From Edaphochlamys debaryana (taxonomy: Eukaryota; Chlorophyta; Chlorophyceae; Chlamydomonadales), in assembly GCA_016858145.1 (NCBI GenBank), contig JAEHOE010000117.1, positions 1-64,000 of the forward strand: a DNA stretch of 64,000 nt. Reading direction: 5' to 3'. This document shows, in pieces, positions 1-11,807 of this stretch; within the stretch, counting starts at the first letter, position 1, and every line of letters begins with the position of its first letter. The notes under the pieces are model-generated. The model ran no database searches. It was not told the DNA's origin and saw nothing but the letters and a program-made list of their open reading frames with translations. The position numbers were made by a program, and so were the translations under genes.

Positions 1-58
1 CCCCTCCTCCCCTCCTCCCCTCCTCCCCTCCTCCCCTCCCTCCCCTCCTCCCCTCCAG

Positions 59-403
59 GCGGGGACCTATGTGAAGGAGTTCTGCCACGGAGACTTCGGC
101 CGCTGCCGCCCCTCCCTGGGAGACCTTCTGGTGGGCATCTGCGCCGGGGCAGGGCCGGGGGCGGAAGGGGCAGCCGGAGCGGGCGTTGCGGCCGTGACGG
201 GGGACGTCGACGGAGCGGCTGCAGGAGCAGTCGGCGGGGGAGGGGAAGCGGCAGCGGGCAAGGCGGCGGCGAACGGCGGCGCTGGGGCAGGGGCCGAGGC
301 GGCAGCAGGCGCTGCGGGAGCCGGCGCGCCGTGCACGTACGGCATGCACGTGGAGATCGTGCAGCTGGACGTGATGGACGTGCATCTGGAGGACTGGCCG
401 TGA
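59..403 (+). CDS. Last exon of an unrecognised gene (partial)
   Basis: A CT-rich tract ends in a clear cag acceptor at 56-58. From 59 an open frame runs to a TGA at 401-403 and encodes 114 residues. It starts AGTYVKEFCHGDFGRC, continues as an Ala/Gly-rich linker of about 65 residues, and ends in a non-repetitive tail (MHVEIVQLDVMDVHLEDWP). The non-repetitive ends and GC-rich third positions support real coding. The upstream exons lie outside the window, so the family cannot be named; the two cysteines near the start are not enough to call a zinc site. Confidence 0.6.
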   Translation, partial: AGTYVKEFCHGDFGRCRPSLGDLLVGICAGAGPGAEGAAGAGVAAVTGDVDGAAAGAVGGGGEAAAGKAAANGGAGAGAEAAAGAAGAGAPCTYGMHVEIVQLDVMDVHLEDWP

Positions 404-3129
404 CGAGCTGTCTGGCGGGGCAGGCCAGAGGGGCCCGTGCGGGCCCACTGCCTGCTGGCTTGCTGGGATCAGTTGTGGCCGAGGACCGCTAGCCCAGAAG
501 CAAGACACTAAGGCTGTGCGACGGCCGATCGAAGGCCGCCGGGGCTGTGCTTGATGGCGCGTCCTAACTTGCTGAGTTGCAGACGCCAGCCGCCCGGTGA
601 TGGGGGTCCTTGAGAAGCCCGGAACTTATTAGCTCTGCAGGATTGCGGGCGGCCGTGGGGAGCCTGGTAGCCGCATTCGGACGACAGGTTGTGGGGGCGT
701 AGGGTGGAAATTCAGAGAGAGTCGGTGGTGAGGGTCCGTGGGACCCCCGGAACCTTGTGCTGCGGGCGATGTGGACTTGTGGTGGCGGATGGTGCCGCGC
801 GCGTTGCCACTCCCGGCAGGTGGTAGATGTGGATTGACCGGCCCGTTTTGGCCCTGCCTGCCTCCTTTCCTCTCGCTCGCTCTTTGGTGTATCCCCCACA
901 GGTGGTTGGGAGTTTACCTGTGCTGAGGCTGCTTCGTCTCTGGACGGCCCCGCGCCCACCATGCCCATCAGCCGGCAAACGGAATCGAGCGAGGCAGGGA
1001 TGGGAGCATAGGGTGGGGCTGAAGAAATAAACGACGGGCAGCAGCGGTCAAGCAAAAGTCGATCGGTTACCGCGGTGGTGCATGTGGGTGTGCGGCAGGT
1101 AACCCAAGTGGCGCTCGTGGCGGTGTACGTAAGTCCAACGCACAAGCGGACGGTTAGCTAGCAGTTTCAACCGTGCGTGCCACCACGAACAGGCCAGCCT
1201 GCCAGCCATGACGACCTGTCAGCCAGACGTGCGGCTTGAATGTGGCCTGCGGCGCAGGCAGGCAGGCAGGCAGGACGCCCTTACGTGCAGATGTATGGGT
1301 GGGTGGGTGAGAGGGTTTTGGTGGCAGTGATAGTCTCGCTCTGGGCGGGCGACCCGACCGCCGACCCTGAATGAACAGAGATGGAGTAACACGTCTCTTC
1401 CCAGCAGCTAGTACACCCCGCCACCCCTTCCACATACACCACGCACGCACCATCCCGCCGCCCAGGTAGGGTCTTTGCAAAGGGCAGCTCGCCGCAAGCG
1501 TGCCACGCTGCCACCTTGACAATAACCAAGCGCTGCTGCGGACAGGTCAGAGCGGCCGGCGGGCGGGCAGGCAGGCCTGCACCTTGTTAGGCACGTGGTT
1601 AACGCAGCAGCCGGCAGACTTAGGCAGGAGCTAGCGCATGTCTGGACCCCTCTGGACGAGCCGCGCTCCTGCAGTTGCAACCGCGTTGTTTCTGCCCTTC
1701 CTGCGCCGGAAACCAGTCGAGGTTGCTCATGTCAATGCGAGGCTGGCGGCCGAGCGGAAAACCGGGGACTGGAAGCGGAATGGTGACCTGTAGTGTCGGC
1801 CGCAGACTGCAATGCATGGCCGAATGGCGCTGCCCGTTGAAGTGGCCTGTCCTTCCCCTGCCGCCCTCTTCGCTCGTCTACAAACTTACCTAGCACCACA
1901 CCCACCTAGTGTTGCACTACCGCACAAGCGAATGGCTAAACACGGCGCCGCTTGTTAAGGACTCCAAGCCAGCCAGGAAATCGCAATTCCGCCTCGCAGC
2001 TCGCCGGCGCAGAAGGGCTCTGAACCGTCCCTTACTGGAGCCCACAGACCACTCGGAGGAGCTTTGCCTGGAGGTGAGCTTTTCCTGGGCCGGGGGGGAC
2101 GCAGAATCCGGCCATGTCCTTGCCTCAGGCCAGCTGCATTCCACACCGCGAGTCGTGCTTCTTAATACAATGATGGTTTGTGTCACAATATAACTGTACG
2201 GAGGGCGCGCTTGCGGCTTTGGCGCACCAAGAATTGCATTACCGGACCTGTAACTCCAGCTGCGTGACGCCCGAGACCTCAGCTTTCTCACGCGTTTCTG
2301 TCAGCTTAAATAGGTGAATGTATTTTCATGGTTCTGTTGCTTGGCGGGTTGCGCCTGAACGGTCGCGACGCACGTTAACTCGAGTTAGGCACCTAGAGCG
2401 GGAGCTCGCCCTGCCGCCGCCATGCCTCCAACGTAGGGGAGGCATACTGAAGACCAAAAACACTGTCATATGACGGTGTCAGGCCCCTTACGCTCGCTCG
2501 GTCAGACGCGTCGCGGAGCCAGCCCACAGAAACCAGTTCACCTTGACGCACCTTGTGCCCCGCAACACGCGTCTTCAGAAAGAATTGTGTATGGGAGTCA
2601 TGCGATAGCGCGTCCCGGCGTTGTGCGGCGAAAACGACGAGCATATATATCGACGTACGCGCCTGCTGGTTCGAAAGTTCGTTCGTGTGTAACGACAAGG
2701 TTTGGGCATAACTGGAGGAGCGCCGGGCGCTGGCGTACGATTTGTCAGGGGCGTCATAAGTAGGATACGTTCACGTGAACCGCATACACGCACGGCCGTA
2801 CAGCAGTTCGACGGAACACGTCGCCCTCGGGCAGCAGCCACGCCAGCCAATCATCAACCCATGTCCACGCGAACGCTGCTTCACTGGACACATGTCCCTT
2901 TCGCCCACGGCCCGTGCGTATGGGAGTTCACGGCTGATGCTGCGTGCTGTCCTCTGACCCCCTCCATGCCCCCCCCCCACCGTCCGGTCAGGCTTGGGCC
3001 TCATCACCCAAGCTGCTTCGTCAGGCCGCAAGCGACGGGTCGAGACGTAGTACATACTGGCACGCTGCTCTGTGCCGCTTTGTGTGGCCGCGCCCTCCAA
3101 GCCTTAGACTGCCGCCGCCGCTAGCTCGA
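404..3129. other. Intergenic region, no gene supported
   Basis: Includes the 3' UTR of the preceding gene and the upstream region of the next. Short open frames exist on both strands, but none has convincing splice sites, a recognisable domain or sustained coding bias. Small CAGG runs occur near 1257-1275. No TGTAA signal was noticed shortly after the stop at 403. Confidence 0.5.
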
Positions 3130-5621
3130 ATGGACCGCTCTCCTGGGACCGTCGACGCGTTCACTGCCTCCCCTGCTGCCTCGAGCGCCGCCGCGTGCTC
3201 CGTCGCTCACGACGCGCACCGTGGCGACTTCCGCTGCAGCAGCACCTTTAGCCACGGGAGTGGCAGCTGTGGGAATGTCGCGCAGACCATGCTGCCGCAG
3301 CTAGCCGCCGCCGCTGGTGCTGGTGAGTGACTCAGGCGGGGGATCTCGGTGATGATGCCAGGGCGCATCGACACACAGAGGGGGCGCCGCGTGCTGAGGA
3401 CACGCACGGACCTATCTTTAAAAGCAGCGTTGCTCTCTTCCATAGCAAGCGTGCGTCACGCAGCTCCTACTACCCCTTCCAGACGCCCCGCCCTGTGTAC
3501 GCACCTCTTGCTAAGCCGCTTAGCCTCTTCCCTTGCATGCTACGTACCTGCAGGACCAGACCGCCGCTCCGATGCCGGCGGCGGCTGCCTCCACGTCAGC
3601 AGCAAGACCGACAGCCGTATATCCTTCCTCATGCCGCTCGGCTTTGCTGCCTCCACCAAGACCGCGTCCTTTCCCGGCGGCATAACGGCTGCTGCTGCGG
3701 CGGCGGCGGCGGCGGCGGCGGCAGAGACACCCCGCCGCGCCCTGCAGGGGGCTACACGCCTAGGCGCTCCGGCAACGAGCCGCCATTCACTTCCGCCGCC
3801 CGAGCCCTCGGCACTGAAGCGCCTGCGGTGCGTCGCGGGCGCCGCCGCCACCTCCAACGCCAAGGGCTACATCCCCGGGCCTACGGTGGCGTCCCTCGAT
3901 GATACGGTGGTCATTGCCGCCGTGTTGCGGCCACCACCGGCCCCACGAGCGCCGGGCAAGAGGGCGGCTCGGCGCCGGCCACCGCCGCCGCGGTGCCAGC
4001 AGCCTTCGCCTCCGCCAGTGGCCGCGGCACCGCAGCAGCCGTCGTTGGTGCAGCCACAGCCAGCCAAGCCGCTGCGGGGCGGCGCCACCGCCGCCGCTGG
4101 CCGCAGTGACGACCGCCAGTCGCGGCAGCAGGTGCGTGCGCCAGCCAGTCCTTCCGAACCTCTGTGCATACATGTTGCTGAATGATGCCCAGCCTAGCTG
4201 TGACTTGTCGGCTTGCCCAGTAACCTCAAATTCAAGTCACGGTTTGGCCCCGTTTCTGTCTCGGCTGAACTCGCTCGCAGGTGTTGGCGGCTGATGGCTC
4301 CACAACCGCAACGCCCGCGTCCCCGAGCACGAGCCCAAGCCCGACCAGCTCGCAGAGGCCGCTGGTCAGACCGGCAAGCCGTCTCGCCCAGAGCTCGGCT
4401 CAGTTGCCCGCGCCGTGCCTTCACGCCCCACCCGCGGCGCCGGCGCCGGCAGCGGGCCCCGTGACCCCCTCATCATCGTCGGCTCTGGGCTCACAGCAGC
4501 AGGGTCTCCCCGCGGCCCCCACGATGGCTCCCGGCGCAGGCCAGTCCTGCCCTTCCTCGCTCCACTCAAGCCCTCGCTACGCAAACTCCGCGAGCCTCAT
4601 GCTCAACCCCAGCCGCCAGAGCTCGTCCATGCTGTACGGCAGGCTGAGCGCCGCCACGACCGACGACGAGGCGCCAGAGTGCTGCCTCCCCACCGCCGGC
4701 CCGTGCGGCGCGGCCCCACACGCCGGGCCCAGCCCGACGGACGCCTTTGCACCTGCTCCGGCGCCGCCCGACCAGTCAAGCAAGCCGACGGGCGTGCCCA
4801 CCAGGACCCTCATCACGTGGCGGAGCCTCCCCTCCAAGACCCCCGACGCTTGGCCGCGTGCCCCCGCCGCCCAGCCCCTCGTCCTGTGCCCAGACGCCTT
4901 GGCTCAGGCCCCGGGCACGTGGCTGAACGCCCCGGCCCAGGCCCACCACATGGAAGCTGACGCCGCGGCCTCAGTCCTCCCCCTCCCTGCCCCCCCGCCG
5001 GCCCAGCCCCTCTTCGCCTGGCAGGGCCTCCCCGCCCAGCCCGCCGCCCACACGTGGCGGGACGCGCCCGCTCAGCAGCAGCAGCAGCAGGGCGGGAGCG
5101 CGTGGCCCCGCTCCGGCATCGACGAGGATCTGCGCCTGGAGGAGGACACCCAGAGCTTGGGCGGCGCTTGGAGCCGCCGGCTGCTGGACAGCAGGGACGA
5201 CGACCGACGGCGGATGCTGGCGGAGCCGCTGCAGGGGTACGCGACCTGCAGCCTCGGCGCGCCGTTCCAGGGCTCTGCGCGCCTGGCCTCGACGCCGTCG
5301 GACGTGCAGCAGCGGGTGCAGGCGGCGGCGGCGATCACGTGGCGTGCGGGCGGGTCCCTGCTGCTGCCGACGGTCATGTCGCACCCCGCGCCGCCGGCCC
5401 CCGCGCCGGCCTGGGGCCCCGGAGAGTGGGCGGGGCTGCGGCCGCCGGCCAGGGACGTCGGTGGGTGGTCGGGAGGATCAGTCATGCCCATGGCACCGGC
5501 ATCGGCGTCGGCGTCGGCGTGGCAGCAGCCGCCCAAGGGGGCCGTGGCGACGCTGGGGCTGGGGGCCCTCGAGAACGATTTGGAGTTGTGGTGGTGCGCC
5601 CAGGAGCTAGGGCAGGCCTAG
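3130..5621 (+). CDS. Ala/Pro/Ser-rich protein with a C-terminal TLGLG...WC motif
   Basis: Three exons (3130-3322, 3554-4131, 4281-5621) join in phase to give 703 residues. The start is the ATG at 3130. Most of the protein is low complexity: a poly-Ala run at about 3690-3720, Pro-rich stretches, and a short poly-Gln from CAG codons near 5073. A loose repeat around Trp recurs in the last exon (ITWRSLP, GTWLNAP, FAWQGLP, HTWRDAP, ITWRAGG). The C-terminus carries VATLGLGALENDLELWWC and stops eight residues later. A close match to that tail ends the MYB protein at 36-40 kb, so a nuclear or regulatory role is possible, but no DNA-binding domain is seen here. Additional upstream exons cannot be excluded. 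Confidence 0.7.
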
Positions 5622-7518
5622 GTACCGTAGGCCGGGCCGGGAGGGGGGGGGCACAGGGGGGCCTGGCGCGGGAGCATGTCCTAGCGCAGCGCTAGCGGTA
5701 GTAATGAGGGCTCCTGTAGATGGAGGTTGGGCGGGGGCAAACTTCATTGCGGCAGTTTTGCCCATCCAGCTGATGAAAGCGTAGGGCTGCGCCCCCCCAC
5801 TAGCAGGGCCAGCCTGCTGGTTAGGACGGCCGAATTATGCATTGCGCATTTGCCACGGAGCCATACCCGCGTCATCTCGTGGGCAGTTGCGGGCCAGGTT
5901 CTACATGCATGTGTGTTTCCTTGCTTTGATCCCGGCTTCTTTTTCTGCAACGCCTTCTGGGCTGGGGGATATTCTTCTCCCTTGTGTGGCCCCTTGTTTG
6001 CCGTGCACATTAGGGAGGCCCCCTGCAGGGCACATGGCCCTAGGGCCCATCTTAGGCCTAAGGTGCATCACGCGGGGTGCAACCTTCTTGCGTTGTGGGT
6101 CTGGGGTCGTCAGTATGGGGTCGTCTTTATCCAGCTCTCTAAGGGAGAGACCACTTAACAGAGCCGAGCATAAATGGGATGCTGACACGGGAGGGGCCAT
6201 GTGGGCGGGTGTGCGGTGGCATACATCAGGGCTGGGAACCACGTGCCTCACCGGCAAACCCACCTAATAGAACATGCATAAGGCGTCAGAGCGCGCTTGA
6301 AACTGCTGAAGCGGCGAGGGAGGGCGAGGGAAACCTAAATGCTCAAGTGTGGCGCACTATGCCTAGGTGGCCAACACACGCAGCCTGCAGGTGCCAGCTC
6401 AGCTGAATGAGTGCGAGTATTATCGCGTGTAGGGAGGATGCTGCTGCTTGGCACTGCGAAATGGACTTTCAGCAGTGGCTTGAAACTTGGGGCCAGTTGG
6501 GGCCCAGAGGCTTTAGAGGTCCACCCCGCCCAAGGGGTGCGTTGTGCGTGCAGCGAGCTATCTAGGGTGCACGGGTCTTCTTACTTAGCATTCGTCATTG
6601 TTCAGAGTGCGTGTGTGCGCGAGGCATGGGTCTATCGGATGAGCAACAAGTTGGGAGACGCTCTTAGTCTGCCTGATAAGGTTTGGCGGCTGGCAAAACG
6701 ATGCCGTGGGTGCTTGCTTGCATAGGGGGGGAACTGCTGAAGCCGAGTGCTATGGGTGCGTGTTGTATAAGGCAGGGCGGGGCGTTATGTGTTGCGGTGT
6801 TGGGGCCGCTGTACGGCAGTAGTACAGTATGTACCTAGTTGCTTGCAGGGATGGACAAGCGTGGCTGCATGCCCGAATGGCCCGAAGCAGGCCGCGGAAG
6901 GCAGGAGCAGGGCTGACACCGACTGAGCCGATGAGCCCCGTGGGCGGACGGTGAACGGGTGACGGGAGCGGAGGTTTGCAATTGGGATAGGTTGTGCGCG
7001 TTACACGCACATAGCATGCTTGCTGATTAAGTACTCCATGCCCCCATTCTACTTATTCTACCACCTCCAAGACTACCCCTGCATGCCGCAACGGGTTGCA
7101 CCACCAGCAGCCTACCCGTATCGCTCCAGGGTTCCTGCCCTTGCTTCCGCCCGCCGGCCCCTTGCCTCGCCTACTCGCTCGCAACCCTGCCCTCAATTTA
7201 TCTCCGCAGCCTCGTCCATCCCTTGAACTTCATTCGTTTCTGTTGTACCGCAGTGTGATCTGGATCCTGCATGCATGCACGTGTGTGGTGGACCAAGCCG
7301 CATGGCTCCGCTCTCCCAACCGCTCTTCCCTAGAGAAGCCATACTCACTTCGCAGCCATAGATGCAGTCTCTAAACCCCTATGATAGAACAGGCGTAACA
7401 AAGCGCTCAGAAGTCTGACGGCACCCCGTCGCCCTGCCCCACGCCCGGCGCCGCCCACACGACACCCGTACCCCGGCTCCGAAACCACCCCACATCCCAC
7501 GCCACGCCTACTCCCCAT
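5622..7518. other. Intergenic region between convergent genes
   Basis: This holds the 3' flanks of the 3.1-5.6 kb gene (+) and the 7.5-10.5 kb gene (-). No coding region with splice sites or a domain is seen. On the minus strand, TGTAA (7001-7005, ttaca on +) lies about 515 bases past the stop at 7519 and is a candidate poly(A) signal for that gene. Confidence 0.5.
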
Positions 7519-10500
7519 CTACCCCTCTCGCAGCCTCACGGCACGATTGCCCTCAGCATGGCCAGCACGCGCCCCGGCAGCGGCCTCCGCGAGGGCAGCA
7601 CGTCCGTGCACGTCATACATGGCCACCCCCACCAGCGCCAGGAGGAACTTCTCGTTGGCCGCCCCGGTGCCCGGCCAGCCGCCCTGCTGGCTCCGCGCCT
7701 CAAGGATGGCCTGGATGCGCCCCAGCTCGGCCAGCAGGCACGTGGCCCACATGTACGTCATGGAGGCCAGGCACAGGTACGACCGGCCGCCGTACGCGCC
7801 GTACAGCTCCGACACGTCCTGCCCGTCATCCAGGGCATCCAGGATGGCCTGCACGCCAACCTCACGCTTAGGCGCCTCCGGGGCGGCCACAGGGGACTCG
7901 GGGGCCTCACACGACTCCGGGGCCTCGCCGCTGCCAGACGAGGGCTCAGGCGACTCGGGGGCCTCGCCGCTGCCAGACGAGGGCTCAGGCGACTCGGGGG
8001 CCTCGCCGCTGCCAGACGAGGGCTCAGCCGACTCGGGGGCCTCGCCGCTGCCAGACGAGGGCTCAGCCGACTCGGGGGCCTCGCCGCTGCCAGACGAGGG
8101 CTCAGCCGACTCGGGGGCCTCGCCGCTGCCAGACGAGGGCTCAGCCGACTCGGGGGCCGCAGACGCCTCTTGCTCCTCCGCGCTGCCAGAGGGCGCATCG
8201 GACTCAGCCGAAGCCTCAGCGGTCTCGGAGGGCTGGTCAGCGGTCTCGGTGTTGGAGGGCTGGTCAGCGGCTTGAGCCTCGGAGGGCTCATCAGCGGTCT
8301 CAGCCTCGGAGGCGGCCTCAGCGGAAGAGGCACCGGCGGCGGCGGCCATCCGTGCCGCCGCCTGAGCAAGCACCCTGTTCGCCACTCCGGGGCAGGCCTC
8401 AGGCGGGCGCACGTCGAAGGTGATGACGTCTTGCTCAACGGGGGCCAGGCGGGCCCGAGCCAGGAGCGCGGCGCCGAGGGGCGTGGCGGCGAAGGGGGAG
8501 GCGGAGAGGGCCGCGGCTGCGGCGCGGAGGGGGCTCGGCAGCAGCCGGGTGCCCTCGGGGTCGATCGAGAGGACGCGGTCGCCGCAGGGTCCGTCGACGA
8601 CCAGGTTTGGGAACTTGAGGTCGCCCTCCACGATGCCGGCGGCCTCGAGGGCGGCCACGTGCTCCAGGGAGGAGATGACGAGGCGGAGCAGGCGGGAGCG
8701 GTCCAGGGAGGGGCCGTCGCCGGGGAGGCAGCCGGAGGGGGCGGGGGCGACGGCGCCATCCTTGTCCAGCGCCCAGGCGATGCCCTTCACGGCGTGGGAC
8801 AGGTCTCCGCCCTGGGCCCACTCGGTGTAGATGACGAGCGTCAGTCGGTCGGGGCAGCGGGGGTCCCACTCCACGTTCCACGCAACCGCGTGAAGGTCGG
8901 CCCCCTCGGCGCCGCCGTAGCGAGCGGCGAGGGCCCCGTGGTGGGAGGCGTAGCTCCGCAGCTCAGAGCCCAGGGCCTTGGCCGCGCACACAGCAACGTC
9001 GCGGGTTGCACCGGACGCCAGAGCCGCCTGGTCCTCCTCGTCTAGCAGCAGGGTGACGGTCTTGCGGCAGGCGCTGCCGGTGGCGGTGGAGAGCACGTCG
9101 CCAGCGGCGGAGAAGCACTGCTGGATGAGGCTGGCCTTGCAGGTGGCGGGGCGAGAGGCCATGCCGGGGACGAGGCAGGGGTTGGAGGAGGATGTGGGGC
9201 CGACCGCCGCCCACGCCACCCGACGCGAGGGGTCGCAGCACAGGGGCTGGGGGACCACGTCCAGAGGTGCGTTGGCGGGCAAGGCTTGGAGCATGAGCTC
9301 AAAGATGACGCGGGCGACGTCCACACACAGGGGCGTGGCGTCCTCGGGGCAGGTGACCGTGAAAGTGAGGTCGTCGGGAAGGGCGGCGGGATCGCAGGGC
9401 TCGGAGGAGGGGATTGTGGCGGCTTGGGAGGTGGTGGAGGCGGAGGAGGGGTGGGCGGAGGCGTCGGAGGCGCTCGGCGTGAAGGGGCCGGCAGTGGCGT
9501 TGGCGCTGCTGGGATGGGCGCTGCTGGGCTTGTCGTCGTCACTGGGAGTGGCGGCGGTCTGGCAGGTGGTGGGGTGGGGAAGGTGCGTTGACTGCTGCGG
9601 CTTGGCCTGTTGGGGATGAGGGCGGGGGTGTAGAGACGGAGGGAGGAGAGAGATGAGACTGACGCGTTGGGTCGTGACAGCCGGTGCGTAACTACACACT
9701 GACCCATGCCCTGCCCAGAGGCTGCCCCCCCAAGGGTCAAACTCTGTAAGACATCCCCCTCCTCACCTGCTGGCGGCAGCGGCGGCAGTTGGCGTTGAGC
9801 CTACGAATGGCAATTGCCCTCCTGACCCGGAACGTGAGCTTGATGCTGACCCGCTTGCCCCACACGAGCACGCCGCTCAGCAGGGCATTGCGGCAGCAGT
9901 CGAAGATGTAGAGCTTGCACACGCCCTCCAGAAGCGGAAGCAGCGGGGACAGCTGAGCCAGCTGGGCGGCGACGACGACGCACAGCGTGAGGAGCGCAGG
10001 GATGAGGACGGTAGCGATGGCGACGAGGCCTAGGGCGGCAGGAGAAGGGTTGAACACGGGTGCCTACGGGCAGGAGACGGGTGGGGGACAGCAGCGGGAG
10101 GAGGGGGGTCAGCGCGGACATAAGAGGCGGGGGAGTGCGTAAGAGAAGTGCTGTAGCCAGCCCCCAACGCTTCCACAAATCAACATGTTTAATGTGTGAG
10201 GTCTCAACGTTGGTCTAGATTAGGCTTGCCGTTCTGACCATGCTCGTCTACCGGGTAGCCCTAGCCCTCCCTAGCTGAGACACAGGCAATCCCCTTCCCC
10301 GCCCTCACCTGCTGCTGGTGGCCCTTGCGGCCGCCCTTGGTCTCGCGCGCCTTGGCCTTGCGGCATGCCTTGCGGCTGAGCTTGGCGAAGCGGCGCGCGA
10401 AGGGACATCCCGCCGGCACGTAGAAGCGTGGGTCGGCATTCGCATGTCTAACAGGACTGGTGCACAGCAGCACACAAAGGATGACGAGCAGGAAGGTGTC

Positions 10501-10522
10501 GGCGGAGGGGCTACCCAGGCAC
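7519..10522 (-). CDS. Membrane-anchored protein with divergent kinase-like fold
   Basis: Minus-strand exons 10522-10309, 10063-9767 and 9606-7519 join in phase. The first coding exon is not resolved; 10522 is placed at a good acceptor. The N-terminus has a signal-like hydrophobic stretch (TFLLVILCVLLC) followed by a basic segment; exon 2 has a long hydrophobic span (LVAIATVLIPALLTLCVVV) then a basic cluster. The last exon holds a Ser/Thr/Pro linker and a region resembling a protein kinase. GIVEGDLKFPNLVV (near 8600-8637) matches a catalytic loop with HRD changed to EGD but Asp and Asn kept, and SIDPEG (near 8550) matches the DFG site with its Asp kept. Six 13-residue Glu/Ser/Pro repeats and a C-terminal helical domain follow. 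It may be an atypical kinase or a pseudokinase. Substrate is unknown. Confidence 0.72.
7915..8158 (-). repeat. 39-bp coding minisatellite, about six copies
   Basis: Six tandem 39-bp units encode the 13-residue repeat ESAEPSSGSGEAP and its variant with ESPEP in the kinase-like gene. Units are nearly identical, so the array has probably expanded or been homogenised recently. It separates the kinase-like region from the C-terminal domain. Confidence 0.9.
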
Positions 10523-11797
10523 CTGCGACGGCGCGGGGAAAAGGGGATGCGACATGGTCACGACGAGGTGCCAAGAGTCACGGCAGCGAGGCCTACAAGC
10601 TTATCAGGTTTCAAGAAGTGGGTGCATAGTTTGCATAGCGTGCGGCATAGAGCCGCTCTGACTCTCGGTGGCCGTTTCTGGCTGAAGGGTCGCGACCGCC
10701 ACGAAGGTCGGAAAGGGGTATTGCAAACCGGAACAACTGAACCTGCTTCCTATAAGTTCCTAGTAATGTCTAGAGTGCTCCCTGGCAGGCGTATAGGCGG
10801 GAGCAGCAAGAAAGGCCTGCGCGCCGCGGCATCAATCGAGCCGCGTCACCGCAGAAGCCCGCTACTGCTGGTCAGTAAAAGCTGCTGCCACACTAGTTAA
10901 GGTCATTAGGGCAGCTTGGCACGGGGTTGGTGAGGGTTTGGGGTGCGCCCCAGTCGGCAATGATTGGCGGCTTCAACCTAGCCGCCGCGCGCTATGAAGC
11001 CCCAAGACTCTGTGGAGCCTCGACTCTGGCCGTATTAGGACCGTTAGCGACCGGTCTGGAGGCCGGTCGCAACTGGTCCCAAGCTACGGCATGCGCATCG
11101 TCACCGGCATCGCTCACCCCCGGACACGAGACGGCACACTCGAACGCTTCGACACTCGAGATGGCATGGTGGACAAGCTCCAGACGCTTGCGCGCGCGCG
11201 ATACGGCTCCAGCTGCAAGGATAGGCCTGGCCTAGAGGTCTACGGAGGGTGCACCGCGCAACCCGACTCCCAGCACACAGGTTCCACCTTGAAGCAAGCA
11301 GTCAGCAGAAGACGTTTGAAGCGGAGAAGCAATCAAGACGTTAGAGAGACAATACCTCGCAAGTGGGGCGCACAGCCCTTATATACCGGTGCTCGTCCCA
11401 CGAACCGTACGGAGGCGGCATGCCCCATCTTGCACCGCCCCACGGCTTGCGCCTGCCGCCCTGCAGCGCCCCCCACACAGGACGCCCTTCCCCTCCCCTC
11501 CCCTCGCCACCCCCACCCCTGGAGGTCTCCTCCGATATGTGACACATGCATGCCTCATTTCCTCGAGGCACCGTACGGGACAGGACCAGATTCGCAGGTG
11601 CAATCATCCAATCAACACTTGGGCCCATCAGGCCGGCCCAGCAGCCCCTTTCCCGGCCCCGCCGCCGGTGACTCCTCACCACGACCGCCTCCCCTGGCAC
11701 CCCAGAGCCGGGCGTCACGGAGTCACCGCCGGGAGCCCCTTTCTTGCACGCTGCCGGGGCTTGAGGCCTCCCCCCTGCAGCGGCCCCTTCCCTTCCC
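10523..11797. other. Region between the kinase-like gene and the LINE
   Basis: It probably includes the unresolved first exon and promoter of the minus-strand kinase-like gene. Open frames at 11091-11800 lack splice support or a known domain. A TATA-like cttatatacc at 11377-11386 is noted but not tied to a gene. The interval ends in a CCTT repeat that forms the left edge of the LINE insertion. Confidence 0.4.
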
Positions 11798-11807
11798 TTC
11801 CCTTGGC
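11798..11807. repeat. LINE target-site duplication, left copy
   Basis: TTCCCTTGGC at 11798-11807 immediately precedes the 5' end of the truncated LINE. The identical 10-mer is at 23995-24004, directly after the far end of the (ATT)n tract. The last one or two T residues could belong to the tail, so the true duplication is 8-10 bp. Confidence 0.8.

Noticed and set aside
7547..9045. Plus-strand frames of 242 and 495 residues over the kinase-like gene
   Set aside because: They are shadows in GC-rich coding DNA; the minus strand has consistent splice sites and kinase-like motifs.
11091..11800. Extending the LINE frame upstream of 11808
   Set aside because: The upstream sequence is Pro-rich, CCTT-repetitive and unlike RNase H, and the target-site duplication places the boundary at 11807/11808.
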